A stretch of DNA of 64,000 nucleotides, taken from the NCBI RefSeq assembly GCF_901482695.1, contig NZ_LR590484.1, forward strand, positions 186,001-250,000, given 5' to 3'. The notes under the pieces are model-generated. The model was not told the DNA's origin. It saw only the letters and a program-made list of their open reading frames with translations, and made no database searches. The position numbers were made by a program, and so were the translations under genes. The stretch comes from Sphingobacterium thalpophilum. GTDB lineage: Bacteria > Bacteroidota > Bacteroidia > Sphingobacteriales > Sphingobacteriaceae. Position 1 is the first letter of the stretch. Each line of letters opens with the position of its first letter. Shown piece after piece: positions 53,789-62,372 of the stretch.

Positions 53789-53836
53789 TTGTGTAGTTAA
53801 ATAACTACACTTATATTTGTAGTCAAATGACTTCAC
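53789..53836 (+). promoter_or_regulatory. Promoter with palindromic operators for the DoxX operon
   Basis: TTG (53789-53791), 20 bases, then TATATTTG (53812-53819): an exact Bacteroidota -33/-7 promoter. A perfect 20-base palindrome with 9-base arms (53791-53810, GTGTAGTTA and its complement around AA) fills the spacer, and a weaker copy GTAGTCA-AA-TGACTTC lies 28 bases further on (53819-53834). The arrangement fits a repressor of the ArsR or MarR kind blocking the promoter. Confidence 0.7.
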
Positions 53837-53960
53837 ATAAAACATGACGTGTTCAATTAAATAACGTGACTTAAATATAAGCTTGAATCGTATGAGTTAG
53901 TTCGATTGCATTGCGCACGGAATTGATATAAACCACATAAACAACAAGAAGTAATAGCGT

Positions 53961-54356
53961 ATGAAAAAACGAATTAGAATTATTTACTGGATAGCCACTA
54001 TTTGGCTATGCATGGGCATGATATCCACGGCCGCTGTTCAACTATTTAGAATACAGGCCGGTGGCCCCGGTACTGAGGAAAACTTACTACATTTAGGCTA
54101 TCCCGCTTACATCCTTACATTTCTTGGTGTTTCGAAAGTCCTGGGTGTAATTACACTGCTTATTCCGGGATTTGCAGTCCTGAAAGAATGGGCTTATGCA
54201 GGCATCTTCTTCACCGTTACCGGAGCGCTATATTCGCACATCGCGTCAGGTGATGCGCTTAAGTCTATGTTGCCGTGCTTATTGTATCTTGTTCTGATAG
54301 CGACTTCGTGGTATTGCAGACCTTCAGATAGAAAAATGATGTTTAGTAATAAATAG
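53961..54356 (+). CDS. DoxX-like membrane protein
   Basis: 131 residues with four transmembrane segments: IIYWIATIWLCMGMISTAAVQLF, YPAYILTFLGVSKVLGVITLLIP (in part LTFLGVSKVLGVITLLIP), WAYAGIFFTVTGALYSHIA and MLPCLLYLVLIATSWY. The LGxxKxLGxxxLLxP pattern is typical of the DoxX-like family, whose members are often induced by oxidative or xenobiotic stress and controlled by ArsR or TetR repressors. The operator-promoter upstream agrees with this. A second gene follows 7 bp later. Confidence 0.87.
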   Translation: MKKRIRIIYWIATIWLCMGMISTAAVQLFRIQAGGPGTEENLLHLGYPAYILTFLGVSKVLGVITLLIPGFAVLKEWAYAGIFFTVTGALYSHIASGDALKSMLPCLLYLVLIATSWYCRPSDRKMMFSNK

Positions 54357-54363
54357 TATTAAT

Positions 54364-54828
54364 ATGAAAGTAGATTTTAAAAACGTGGCTGTAAAAGGTC
54401 TGGAGTCGTCTCCTGTTGCTGAGGCTCTGGCTGGTTTACGAGCAAATGAAGCAAGGTATTTTATGAATAAATACAACATCGAATTTCATGTCACGACAGC
54501 AGATGAAAGCACGGAAACTGTAAATTGGGTTCATCACATATTAGAGAAAGAAAGAGGCATAGTGATAGCGTCCAAACCTTTAGAAACAGCCTCCTTACAA
54601 ATTGAAAACATAAAATGGGTGTTCGTATTTTACGAGAGCGGTCTTGGTATCAATGTTTTATATCCGCTGGACAATCCGAAAAAGAGAGCTGTAGGTTTTA
54701 AACTGTCTGAGGGAATGGAAATTCCGAAGGAACTGGAAAAGTTTAAGTTTGCCCGGCAAAAATCTAAATTGGCGGGAACTATTCGAGGCTCATTCTTTGT
54801 CATCAAAGGGGAATATTACGTACCTTGA
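54364..54828 (+). CDS. Hypothetical protein in the DoxX operon
   Basis: 154 residues, soluble, no signal peptide. Segments: VAEALAGLRANEARYFMNKYNIEFHV, VNWVHHILEKERGIVIASKPL, IKWVFVFYESGLGINVLYPLDNPKKR (in part WVFVFYESGLGINVLYPLD), and a basic end. I recognise no family. Its start 7 bp after the DoxX gene makes co-expression certain if that gene is expressed. Confidence 0.65.
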   Translation: MKVDFKNVAVKGLESSPVAEALAGLRANEARYFMNKYNIEFHVTTADESTETVNWVHHILEKERGIVIASKPLETASLQIENIKWVFVFYESGLGINVLYPLDNPKKRAVGFKLSEGMEIPKELEKFKFARQKSKLAGTIRGSFFVIKGEYYVP

Positions 54829-55070
54829 TGTATAAGCTGTACAGCAAATACAATTTCATGAAGAGCGGTAGCACTATTCAGTAAGATATAAGCAGTCGAA
54901 ATAATTTCTAAAGCCTCAAAAAATACGAGGCAGCTGGCAACCATAGATAAGATATTTGCCCATATACCCCAGCAAGATAGCCAACGGGGGACCAGTCTAC
55001 ATCGCCATGTCAACACATAAAGTTTTATGCGTCTGCTCTTGCACAGTTGTAAATAACAGAACAGCTTGTC
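54816..55070 (-). pseudogene. C-terminal remnant of a DUF4386 membrane protein
   Basis: The minus strand reads LVPRWLSCWGIWANILSM, VASCLVFFEAL and ILLNSATALHEIVFAVQLI before a stop. The PRWLSxWG...PxALxEIxxAxWLI pattern is that of the last two transmembrane segments of DUF4386 proteins. The preceding ~150 residues with the first helices are absent, and the adjoining bases (FCYLQLCKSRR) look like a diverged or rearranged part. It is convergent with, and overlaps the last bases of, the gene at 54364-54828. Confidence 0.5.
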
Positions 55071-55262
55071 TTTCGCCGTTAGTAAACGCAAAAGTAATTT
55101 CAAGCAAGCGATTCAATTATGATATGCTTATCTTGTGCCGGATCCGCTACCGCATCCCAGCTACCTGTCCAAAAATGACTTATATAAGCGCTAAGATCCA
55201 AATCTGGCTGTATCGTATTATAGATCATTTTATCGCCGATAAATAGGAGGCATATAATTATC

Positions 55263-56099
55263 TTAAGCCATTACCGATACCATTTTTAAAACCTGATGGC
55301 CCAAACTTTCAGTTCCTTTTATTTCTACTTTATCCATCGCATCATCTGGAGACCAGCTTTTTGAAAACAATTTCCAGGCTGTATCGGGATCGATTTTTAC
55401 AATGGCTTCGGCACAATCACCTTTTTCAGTGTTCAATTCCCAGCCATCTTTGGACTTGATAATATTCCATTGTCCGCCTACTGTGCCGCTGACAATTAAT
55501 GAAACAATGGTCCCGGCTTTTGCCTCCACATTCCTGAACGTATGAGGCAGTGCAAACATCAACGTATGTATAAACGGATAATAGAATTCCCTGGTCATAA
55601 TTCCAGGTTTGCCAACTGCATCCCGGATCTGCTGCTGATGCAGAAATTTTTCGGTATACTCTCGAGCAATATGAAACGAGTTGGGTGACTTCTGATGGCC
55701 TGCCCAGGCAACAGAAAGCAGGGCATCCTCATCTGGATCGAGTGTCTGAAGAAAAGCGGAATACTGTTTTCCTGTACTTTCCAGCAATTGGGTCAGCACA
55801 GCTGGACTTAAGCGCCTTGTAGCATTGGTCCAAATCATATTAAGGTCGTTAAGAAACGAGACGAGATCGCCAAATGTATGAATGTGCTCAGCTTGCTCTC
55901 CAAAATAATGATCCCGTGTAATAGACAATCCTCTCAGATTGCCGTCAAGAAGATGGGAAGCGACATCTTTTACCTTCCAGCGTTTGGCGACGGTCTGGGC
56001 ATTCCATTCATCCGGAGTCAGGGAGCTCAACAATTCAATCAATTTCCTATCCAGGATAGGAAGTAATTTCGACGTAGACAGCAGGATTTGATCTTTCAT
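55263..56099 (-). CDS. DinB-like/maleylpyruvate isomerase family protein
   Basis: 278 residues from the ATG at 56099 (MKDQILLSTSK); an in-frame start at 56195 would add a basic-hydrophobic leader. The N-terminal four-helix bundle (LLPILDRKLIELLSSLTPDEWNAQTV, given in part as LIELLSSLTPDEWNAQTV; WKVKDVASHLLDGNLR with the first metal-binding His; EYTEKFLHQQQIRDAVG with the second His) is typical of mycothiol-maleylpyruvate isomerase N-terminal domains. The C-terminal ~90 residues resemble the SCP2-like domain of the same family. Bacteroidota lack mycothiol, so another thiol or a detoxification role is likely. Confidence 0.85.
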   Translation of the reverse strand: MKDQILLSTSKLLPILDRKLIELLSSLTPDEWNAQTVAKRWKVKDVASHLLDGNLRGLSITRDHYFGEQAEHIHTFGDLVSFLNDLNMIWTNATRRLSPAVLTQLLESTGKQYSAFLQTLDPDEDALLSVAWAGHQKSPNSFHIAREYTEKFLHQQQIRDAVGKPGIMTREFYYPFIHTLMFALPHTFRNVEAKAGTIVSLIVSGTVGGQWNIIKSKDGWELNTEKGDCAEAIVKIDPDTAWKLFSKSWSPDDAMDKVEIKGTESLGHQVLKMVSVMA

Positions 56100-56375
56100 A
56101 CCTGAAATTACTAATTTTAAAAGCAACTTGAAAAACCTAAAAAGGAACCGAACTAATCTTTCCGTTTTTTTAAGTGTTCCGAAGCCTAAACGCAAGGGGC
56201 TATTCTTAACAAGAACGCCCCAAATATCCTTTCCACCAAAAAGAATGTATTAACGATATCGTGCGTGACGGATTGACCTGCTAGGGTAAAAACTATAACC
56301 GCCAATGTAGTGAGATAGATGGCTCAAAATTTCAGGGCGCTGTCCTGAATAATAAATCAGGCGGTTAATAAAGAA

Positions 56376-56400
56376 CGAGACTGTCCGGGGGACAGTCTCG
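56376..56400 (-). terminator. Rho-independent terminator after catB
   Basis: Perfect 11-base stem CGAGACTGTCC / GGACAGTCTCG with a 3-base loop, followed on the minus strand by TTCTTTATT; 7 bases after the stop at 56407. Confidence 0.8.
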
Positions 56401-56406
56401 GGCAAC

Positions 56407-57042
56407 TTATCGCTTTATATAATTATGATGAAACTCATATAACAGTTCGATATTGCCTGAACAGATCATTGGGATAGCATCTGATAATTTAGTTTCATCC
56501 CAATCCCACCATTTGATTTCTAAGAGCATTTCAATGTGCTGGTCGCAGAATCGTTTCTTAATTGGTTCCGCGGGATTTCCGCCCACAATAGTGTAAGGCG
56601 CAACATCTTTGGTAACTAACGCCCTGCTTCCGATGACTGCTCCATCTCCTATTTTCACGCCAGACATGATCATTGCCTCGCTGCCTATCCAGACATCATG
56701 CCCAACGACAGTATCGCCTGCATTCTTAAATCCGTCAATTGCTCCTCTGAAGAATTCAACCTCCGGCATATAATAAAATGGAAAACTTGATATCCAGTCA
56801 TGCCGGTGCCCTTGGTTTCCGGCCATAATAAAGCTAACACCACTTCCAATTGAACAAAATGCTCCTATAATCAATCGATCAACGTCATCTCTATCTGGAA
56901 ATAAATAACGAGCACAATCATCAAATGAATGCCCATGATAATAACCTGAATAATAAGAATATTTCCCCGCCACTATATTGGGGTTAGTAATGTGGTCTTT
57001 AATAATTTTGCCTTTAAAAGGACTTTCAAAAAAATTGATCAT
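56407..57042 (-). CDS. catB: CatB-type chloramphenicol acetyltransferase (xenobiotic acetyltransferase)
   Basis: 211 residues, the CatB length. A left-handed beta-helix built from hexapeptide repeats ([45 protein letters not shown] given in part as [17 protein letters not shown]) with the family segments [29 protein letters not shown], and the catalytic histidine in [11 protein letters not shown] (His79). [13 protein letters not shown] closes the helix. CatB enzymes transfer acetyl groups from acetyl-CoA to chloramphenicol; the close relatives Vat act on streptogramin A, but the N-terminal motifs here are CatB-like. Its own promoter and terminator make a single-gene unit. Confidence 0.9.
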   Translation of the reverse strand: MINFFESPFKGKIIKDHITNPNIVAGKYSYYSGYYHGHSFDDCARYLFPDRDDVDRLIIGAFCSIGSGVSFIMAGNQGHRHDWISSFPFYYMPEVEFFRGAIDGFKNAGDTVVGHDVWIGSEAMIMSGVKIGDGAVIGSRALVTKDVAPYTIVGGNPAEPIKKRFCDQHIEMLLEIKWWDWDETKLSDAIPMICSGNIELLYEFHHNYIKR

Positions 57043-57142
57043 TTTAGCATATATTAAAAATTTGACAAATAAAAATCAACGGCATTCATCGATTGCCGCA
57101 AAACAAGTATATGTCATATGCTAATCAGATTTTTTCATAAGA

Positions 57143-57172
57143 CAAATATAGCAAACACCTCTGTATTTCCAA
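57143..57172 (-). promoter_or_regulatory. Candidate promoter of catB
   Basis: On the minus strand TTG (57170-57172), 19 bases, then TATATTTG (57143-57150), an exact match to the Bacteroidota consensus, about 100 bases upstream of the start codon. Confidence 0.5.
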
Positions 57173-57359
57173 TCGGACCAGTTTGCCTAAAATTTAGGGA
57201 GACATCGTGTCTGGGCGCTAACCAAAATAGTGGTTTTGCGGCAAGGGAAGCCATTTGATCATACCATGATGACCACTGATGATCTTTTTCTCAGGTGTTA
57301 CCGATGATATGCGCGCATGGCTTCTATACATATCGTGCAACGAACAATAAAAAAAACAG

Positions 57360-57401
57360 GTCGGCTTCTGCATAAGCGAACCTCTCTCTGTAGAAGCCGA
57401 C
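57360..57401 (-). terminator. Rho-independent terminator after the COG0523 gene
   Basis: Perfect 10-base stem GTCGGCTTCT / AGAAGCCGAC with a 22-base loop, followed on the minus strand by CTG and eight T. Confidence 0.75.
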
Positions 57402-57410
57402 ATATGATCA

Positions 57411-58607
57411 TCAGATATTTTTAGGAAATTGGTCCTTCCACCAGGTGAAACGCCAATCTTCAGTCTCTTCTTCAGTCAACAAACAAGATTCCAGCTCTGC
57501 AAGATACTTTTCTTTTTCCAGATGCTGACCGATAAACACTAATTCATTTTTACGATCCTCCCATTCGGGATGCCAACGGTTTAAAAGATCAGACCGTATT
57601 TCAGCATAAATGGGGTATTGATAACGCATTTCTTCAGGCATACTGCTCCACCATACACCCGCATTCTCCAATCGGACACTTCCCCCAGCCTGACTAAAAC
57701 TAATGGCGATATCGGGTCTTGACGCTAACCAGAATAGACCTTTCGCACGTAAGATATTGTGTGGATAATGATCATTCAAATAACTGTATAAGCGCTGTGG
57801 ATGAAATGGACGCTGCGCGCGAAAGACAAATGACGAAATGCCATATTCCTCTGTTTCGGGAACATGATCTGCCTCCAGCTCCTTCATCCACCCCGAAGAT
57901 GCCGATGCTTCGTCAAAATCAAAAATACCAGTTCCCATAATTTCTCTTGGATCGACTTGCCCAAATTGGGCACGAATAAGCTTGGCCCCAGGATTAAGCT
58001 TATGAAGAGCCGCCTCTAAAGTACCTATCGTTTCCTCCGATACAAGATCTGCCTTGTTTAGGACGATAACATTCGCGAATTCGATTTGATCGGTCAATAA
58101 ATTTACGATTGTCCGATTATCACCTTCATCATCAGCCAATTCCCTATCCAATAAAGTATCTGCGCTACCGAAATCTCTCGAAAAATTGAAACAATCCACT
58201 ACTGTCACCATCGTATCGATATAGCTGAATGAGGAAAGGTCGATATGATTATTAGGATCAGCATAACTGAACGTTTGAGCTACTGGAATGGGCTCCGAGA
58301 TACCCGTACTTTCAATTAAGAGATAATCAAACCGATCTTCTCTGGCCAAACGCTCAACCTCCACCATGAGATCTTCTCTTAACGTGCAACATATGCATCC
58401 ATTGCTCATTTCAACAAGTTTCTCCTCAGTCCGGGAAAGAACATTCTCACGCTCAACTGACTGAGCATCGATATTCACTTCACTCATATCATTGACAATT
58501 ACGGCAACCTTCTTCCCTGCCTTGTTGTGCAGCACATGATTCAGCAAGGTTGTTTTACCCGCACCCAAAAAGCCACTTAAAACGGTGACCGGTAGTTTTC
58601 TTTCCAT
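57411..58607 (-). CDS. COG0523 (CobW-family) metallochaperone GTPase
   Basis: 398 residues. Walker [13 protein letters not shown] (11-22), the metal-binding CxCC motif [11 protein letters not shown] (Cys71-Cys74), [11 protein letters not shown] (G3), and VLNKADLV (G4) lead to a C-terminal CobW_C domain ([18 protein letters not shown]). The C-terminal domain and length match the zinc-linked ZigA/YciC branch, which delivers Zn to client enzymes in shortage and is usually controlled by Zur. The near-palindrome over its promoter is compatible with this. Confidence 0.9.
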   Translation of the reverse strand: MERKLPVTVLSGFLGAGKTTLLNHVLHNKAGKKVAVIVNDMSEVNIDAQSVERENVLSRTEEKLVEMSNGCICCTLREDLMVEVERLAREDRFDYLLIESTGISEPIPVAQTFSYADPNNHIDLSSFSYIDTMVTVVDCFNFSRDFGSADTLLDRELADDEGDNRTIVNLLTDQIEFANVIVLNKADLVSEETIGTLEAALHKLNPGAKLIRAQFGQVDPREIMGTGIFDFDEASASSGWMKELEADHVPETEEYGISSFVFRAQRPFHPQRLYSYLNDHYPHNILRAKGLFWLASRPDIAISFSQAGGSVRLENAGVWWSSMPEEMRYQYPIYAEIRSDLLNRWHPEWEDRKNELVFIGQHLEKEKYLAELESCLLTEEETEDWRFTWWKDQFPKNI

Positions 58608-58758
58608 TTTGTTGAAAATTAAATTCTAACTTTTTTCTCTTTTATACTCAGTACAATCTTTAGCCAGCCCGTTCTATTCCATGTCCGGAGACACATTGCT
58701 GTGTTTCCAGCCTCCGAAGTTTTTTAGGAATCATGCTCACTGTCTTTTTGCTTGAAAA

Positions 58759-58809
58759 CAAAATTAGGTAGAATAATTTATAAAAGCAATTTAGTTGCAT
58801 TTATAAATT
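58759..58809 (-). promoter_or_regulatory. Promoter and near-palindromic operator of the COG0523 gene
   Basis: Minus-strand TTG (58787-58789), 20 bases, TAATTTTG (58759-58766) gives an exact TTG/TAnnTTTG promoter. A 35-base near-palindrome (58775-58809, 15-base arms with one mismatch around TTTAG) covers the -33 element. It is well placed for a metal-responsive repressor such as Zur. Confidence 0.6.
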
Positions 58810-58963
58810 CAAGTCTTTGTTTAAATAGGAACTCGCATAGCGCTGTGCCTTCCAGAGGGAAATTGGGATCTGAAGCTTCAGTTAATTGAAGTACGATTTT
58901 GACTAAAGTCAACAACTTTATCGTAATATTTGCTGCATATTTGATACTACAGAACAGTAAGAG

Positions 58964-59533
58964 ATGAAAGAACTACTTTTGCAGCTAATACGGAAAAGAG
59001 TATCGTTAACGGAAGATCAATTAGCGGAGATCCTGACCTATTTCGAACCACAGTCAATAAAGAAGAATAAGCATCTGCTCGAAGAGGGGGCTATTGCTGA
59101 CCGTCTTTTCTTTGTTAACAAAGGCTGCCTTCGTCTTTATTTTCGTAATGACGAGTTATCTACTGCAACTCGTTTTATGGCTTTTGAACAGACCTTCTTA
59201 ACGTCTATCGTCAGCTTTATCTCCAGACAGCCGGCGACAGAATTTATTCAGGCGGTAGAAGATAGTGAGGTGCTTAGCATTAGTCACAACGACTTCACCT
59301 TTCTAAGATCCCATATGCCGGGATGGGACAAATTTTATATCTACATCCTGGAGTACGGACTCACAGTCATAAATAATAAGCTCAGTAGTTTACTAACCCA
59401 GACCGCTAAAGAACGATATCAAGATCTACTTAAAAATAATCCCGAACTGACACAGCGGCTGTCCAATGCAAACCTGGCTGCTTATCTGGCCATATCTCCT
59501 GAAACACTCAGTAGGCTGAAATCTAATATTTAA
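58964..59533 (+). CDS. Crp/Fnr family transcriptional regulator
   Basis: 189 residues. The N-terminal cyclic-nucleotide-binding fold is recognisable ([49 protein letters not shown]), followed by the dimerisation helix and a C-terminal helix-turn-helix ([24 protein letters not shown] in part [16 protein letters not shown]). There are no Fnr cysteines, and the arginine/serine of the cAMP pocket is not evident, so the effector is unknown; this short type is common in Bacteroidota. It is followed 8 bp later by ilvD. Confidence 0.9.
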   Translation: MKELLLQLIRKRVSLTEDQLAEILTYFEPQSIKKNKHLLEEGAIADRLFFVNKGCLRLYFRNDELSTATRFMAFEQTFLTSIVSFISRQPATEFIQAVEDSEVLSISHNDFTFLRSHMPGWDKFYIYILEYGLTVINNKLSSLLTQTAKERYQDLLKNNPELTQRLSNANLAAYLAISPETLSRLKSNI

Positions 59534-59541
59534 ATTATACA

Positions 59542-61230
59542 ATGAGAAGTGACGAAGTAAAAAAAGGTTATCAACGTACCCCACACAGAGCACTGCTACG
59601 GGCAACAGGTCTGACAGACAGCGATTTTTGCAAGCCGTTTATTGGTGTAGCGAATTCATTTATCGAAATTATCCCGGGCCACTATTTTCTGAATAAGGTA
59701 GCCGAGATTATTAAAGAAGAGATCAGGGCCAATGATTGTGTCCCCTTTGAATTCAACACCATCGGTATAGACGATGGGATTGCTATGGGGCATGATGGGA
59801 TGCTCTATTCGCTGCCCAGCCGCGAACTAATTGCCAATTCAATCGAAAGTGTCATGAATGCACATAAGTTGGATGCAATGATAGCTATTCCAAACTGTGA
59901 TAAGATCGTACCAGGAATGATCATGGGGGCACTTCGGGTAGATGTACCTACTATCTTCGTCAGTGGTGGCCCGATGCGAAAAGGATACAGCAAAGATGGC
60001 ACAGCAATAGACTTGGCCACGGCTTTTGAAGCGGTCGGCAAACATGAAGCTGGTATTATCAACGAGGAGCAGCTTAAAGACATCGAGTGTAATGCATGCC
60101 CAAGCGGAGGTAGCTGCTCAGGTATGTTTACGGCAAACTCTATGAACACATTAATGGAAGCAATGGGTGTTGCACTCCCCGGAAACGGTACCATACTGGC
60201 GCTTACACCCGAGCGCGAGAACCTATACCGGCAGGCGGCAAGAAGAATCTGCGAGATCGCTAAAGACAGCGAACTATCGAAACAATTCAAGCTGAAAAAT
60301 ATAATCAACGAAAGAGCTATACAGAACGCTTTTGCCGTAGATATGGCCATGGGGGGAAGTACCAATACTGTGCTTCATATGCTCGCCATAGCACATGAAG
60401 CGAATGTTGATTTCCAGCTCAGCGATATCAACGTCATTTCTCAACAAGTATCGCACATTGCCAAAATATCACCAAGCTTAAGTACGGTGCATATGGAGGA
60501 TATTCATCGGGCAGGTGGAGTAAATGCCGTGATGAAGGAGATGACAAAACGGAACAACCATGTGCTCCTTGATCATATAACAATTACGGGCCAGACCTTG
60601 TTCGAAAAGATCGCCCATGCGCAGATCAAAGACACGAAGGTCATCCATACTATTGACAATCCATATAGTCACGTCGGGGGGCTGGCTATTCTTTATGGCA
60701 ACCTGGCCGAGCAGGGAGCCGTTGTAAAATCTGCCGGAATAGCCGGAGACAGAAAATTTAGTGGAACTGCAGTCTGTTATAACGGTCAGGACGAAGCCGT
60801 CACTGGGATTTTGGCAGGGGAAATTAAAGCGGGGAATGTTGTAGTGATTCGCTACGAAGGCCCTAAAGGTGGCCCCGGCATGCAAGAGATGCTGACTCCA
60901 ACAAGTCTGCTTATGGGAATGGGACTTGGCAGTTCAGTCGCGCTGATAACGGATGGTCGATTTAGCGGCGCCACACGTGGAGCATCAATAGGTCATGTTT
61001 CTCCTGAAGCGGCCGAAGGAGGAATGATCGGCTTATTAGAAAATGGAGACTTAATCCATATCGATATAGATAAACATCTTCTCTCAGCCGATCTCAGTGA
61101 AGAAGAGATTCAGTTGCGCAGAAAAAAATTCACTCCGATCAGAAAGAAGCTGAATTCCAAATGGCTAAGTCAATATCGTCAGCTGGTCGGCAACGCAAGT
61201 AGTGGCGCCATATTAAAGTGTGATGAATGA
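59542..61230 (+). CDS. ilvD: Dihydroxy-acid dehydratase (IlvD/Edd family)
   Basis: 562 residues. Cluster cysteines are visible in [11 protein letters not shown] (Cys119) and [18 protein letters not shown] (Cys186/Cys192), with [50 protein letters not shown] and [20 protein letters not shown]. The first cysteine of [2Fe-2S] members is replaced in [13 protein letters not shown], as in E. coli IlvD, which suggests an oxygen-sensitive [4Fe-4S] type. The enzyme dehydrates 2,3-dihydroxy acids in branched-chain amino acid synthesis. No other ilv gene is nearby, and it is coupled to a Crp/Fnr gene, so a sugar-acid dehydratase role in the same family is possible. Confidence 0.92.
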   Translation: MRSDEVKKGYQRTPHRALLRATGLTDSDFCKPFIGVANSFIEIIPGHYFLNKVAEIIKEEIRANDCVPFEFNTIGIDDGIAMGHDGMLYSLPSRELIANSIESVMNAHKLDAMIAIPNCDKIVPGMIMGALRVDVPTIFVSGGPMRKGYSKDGTAIDLATAFEAVGKHEAGIINEEQLKDIECNACPSGGSCSGMFTANSMNTLMEAMGVALPGNGTILALTPERENLYRQAARRICEIAKDSELSKQFKLKNIINERAIQNAFAVDMAMGGSTNTVLHMLAIAHEANVDFQLSDINVISQQVSHIAKISPSLSTVHMEDIHRAGGVNAVMKEMTKRNNHVLLDHITITGQTLFEKIAHAQIKDTKVIHTIDNPYSHVGGLAILYGNLAEQGAVVKSAGIAGDRKFSGTAVCYNGQDEAVTGILAGEIKAGNVVVIRYEGPKGGPGMQEMLTPTSLLMGMGLGSSVALITDGRFSGATRGASIGHVSPEAAEGGMIGLLENGDLIHIDIDKHLLSADLSEEEIQLRRKKFTPIRKKLNSKWLSQYRQLVGNASSGAILKCDE

Positions 61231-61295
61231 TAAAATTCCTGCAATTCGTCATGTATTTGATGATAAATAAGTAATTTTAAAAAAATGAAAACAAG

Positions 61296-62228
61296 GTGCC
61301 AAAATTCATAAAGACGATCAGTGAGTATCACCGTTACCGCGGACTAACTCAACCATATCATCCTATGATCAGTGTGGTAGATTATAATGATATTCGGTCA
61401 TTGCCAGAGGAGGACGTCGATAGGCTGATCCTTGATTTTTATGCTGTATCTCTTAAGCGAACAAAAAACGCCAAGATAATATATGGCCAGCAACGATGCG
61501 ACTTTGATTCAGGTGTTTTGTTTTTCATGGCTCCACGGCAGGTTTTCACGATCCAGTCCATCGGAAATTCCCAACCCCAACACACGGGATGGCTGTTACT
61601 TATTCATCCGGATTTTCTATGGAATACACATCTGGCTTCTGCTATCGGAAAGTATGACTTCTTTGAGTACGAAGTCAATGAAGCATTATTTTTATCCGAC
61701 AGCGAAGAGAGTGTTCTGACGGGGATTATTAAATATATTGACCTTGAGTGCCGGACCAATCTGGATAGATTCAGTCAGAATATCATCATAGCCCAGATTG
61801 AGACTCTGCTGCGTTATTCGGAACGGTTTTACCAACGACAGTTTATCACGCGAAAAATAGGTAATCATGAAATCCTGGGACGTATGGAAAGAATCTTGAA
61901 CGAGTATATCCTTAATAACGCGGTCAGAGAAGGCCTCCCCACTGTCCATTTTATAGCTGAAGCACTTTCAATGTCACCCGGGTATCTGAGCGGAGTACTG
62001 AAGTCAGTTACCGGAGAATCTACACAACAGCATATCCACAATAAACTGATTGCTGTCGCGAAAGAAAAATTGACCACCACAACCCTTACAGTTAGCGAAA
62101 TAGCTTATGAATTGGGGTTTGAACATCCACAGGGATTTAGTAAACTGTTTAAACACAAAACAAATGTCACTCCAATGGCATTTCGGCGTTCCTTCATAAT
62201 AGGCGTAGATCAAGAATATCAAAAATGA
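61296..62228 (+). CDS. AraC family transcriptional regulator
   Basis: 310 residues from a GTG start at 61296; the nearby ATG at 61285 is out of frame and soon stops. The N-terminal ~170 residues form a beta-rich sensor (FDSGVLFFMAPRQVFTIQ, GWLLLIHPDFLW). The C-terminal part has both helix-turn-helix units, VHFIAEALSMSPGYLSGVLK and ISEIAYELGFEHPQGFSKLF-type (VSEIAYELGFEHPQGFSKL), ending NVTPMAFRRS. It follows ilvD by 65 bp on the same strand and may regulate a metabolic operon or act with the Crp/Fnr regulator. Confidence 0.9.
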   Translation: MPKFIKTISEYHRYRGLTQPYHPMISVVDYNDIRSLPEEDVDRLILDFYAVSLKRTKNAKIIYGQQRCDFDSGVLFFMAPRQVFTIQSIGNSQPQHTGWLLLIHPDFLWNTHLASAIGKYDFFEYEVNEALFLSDSEESVLTGIIKYIDLECRTNLDRFSQNIIIAQIETLLRYSERFYQRQFITRKIGNHEILGRMERILNEYILNNAVREGLPTVHFIAEALSMSPGYLSGVLKSVTGESTQQHIHNKLIAVAKEKLTTTTLTVSEIAYELGFEHPQGFSKLFKHKTNVTPMAFRRSFIIGVDQEYQK

Positions 62229-62372
62229 ACGTCCTAGCACTCACCGCCAACACTGATCTGGCAACTTATTATCTCACCAACAGACACTAAACTTGATCCC
62301 TCTAACGGAGCAGCTGCTACACGAAATGGAGTTTAAAGGGGAAGATATTCAGCATGATTCGAATTGCCTGTT

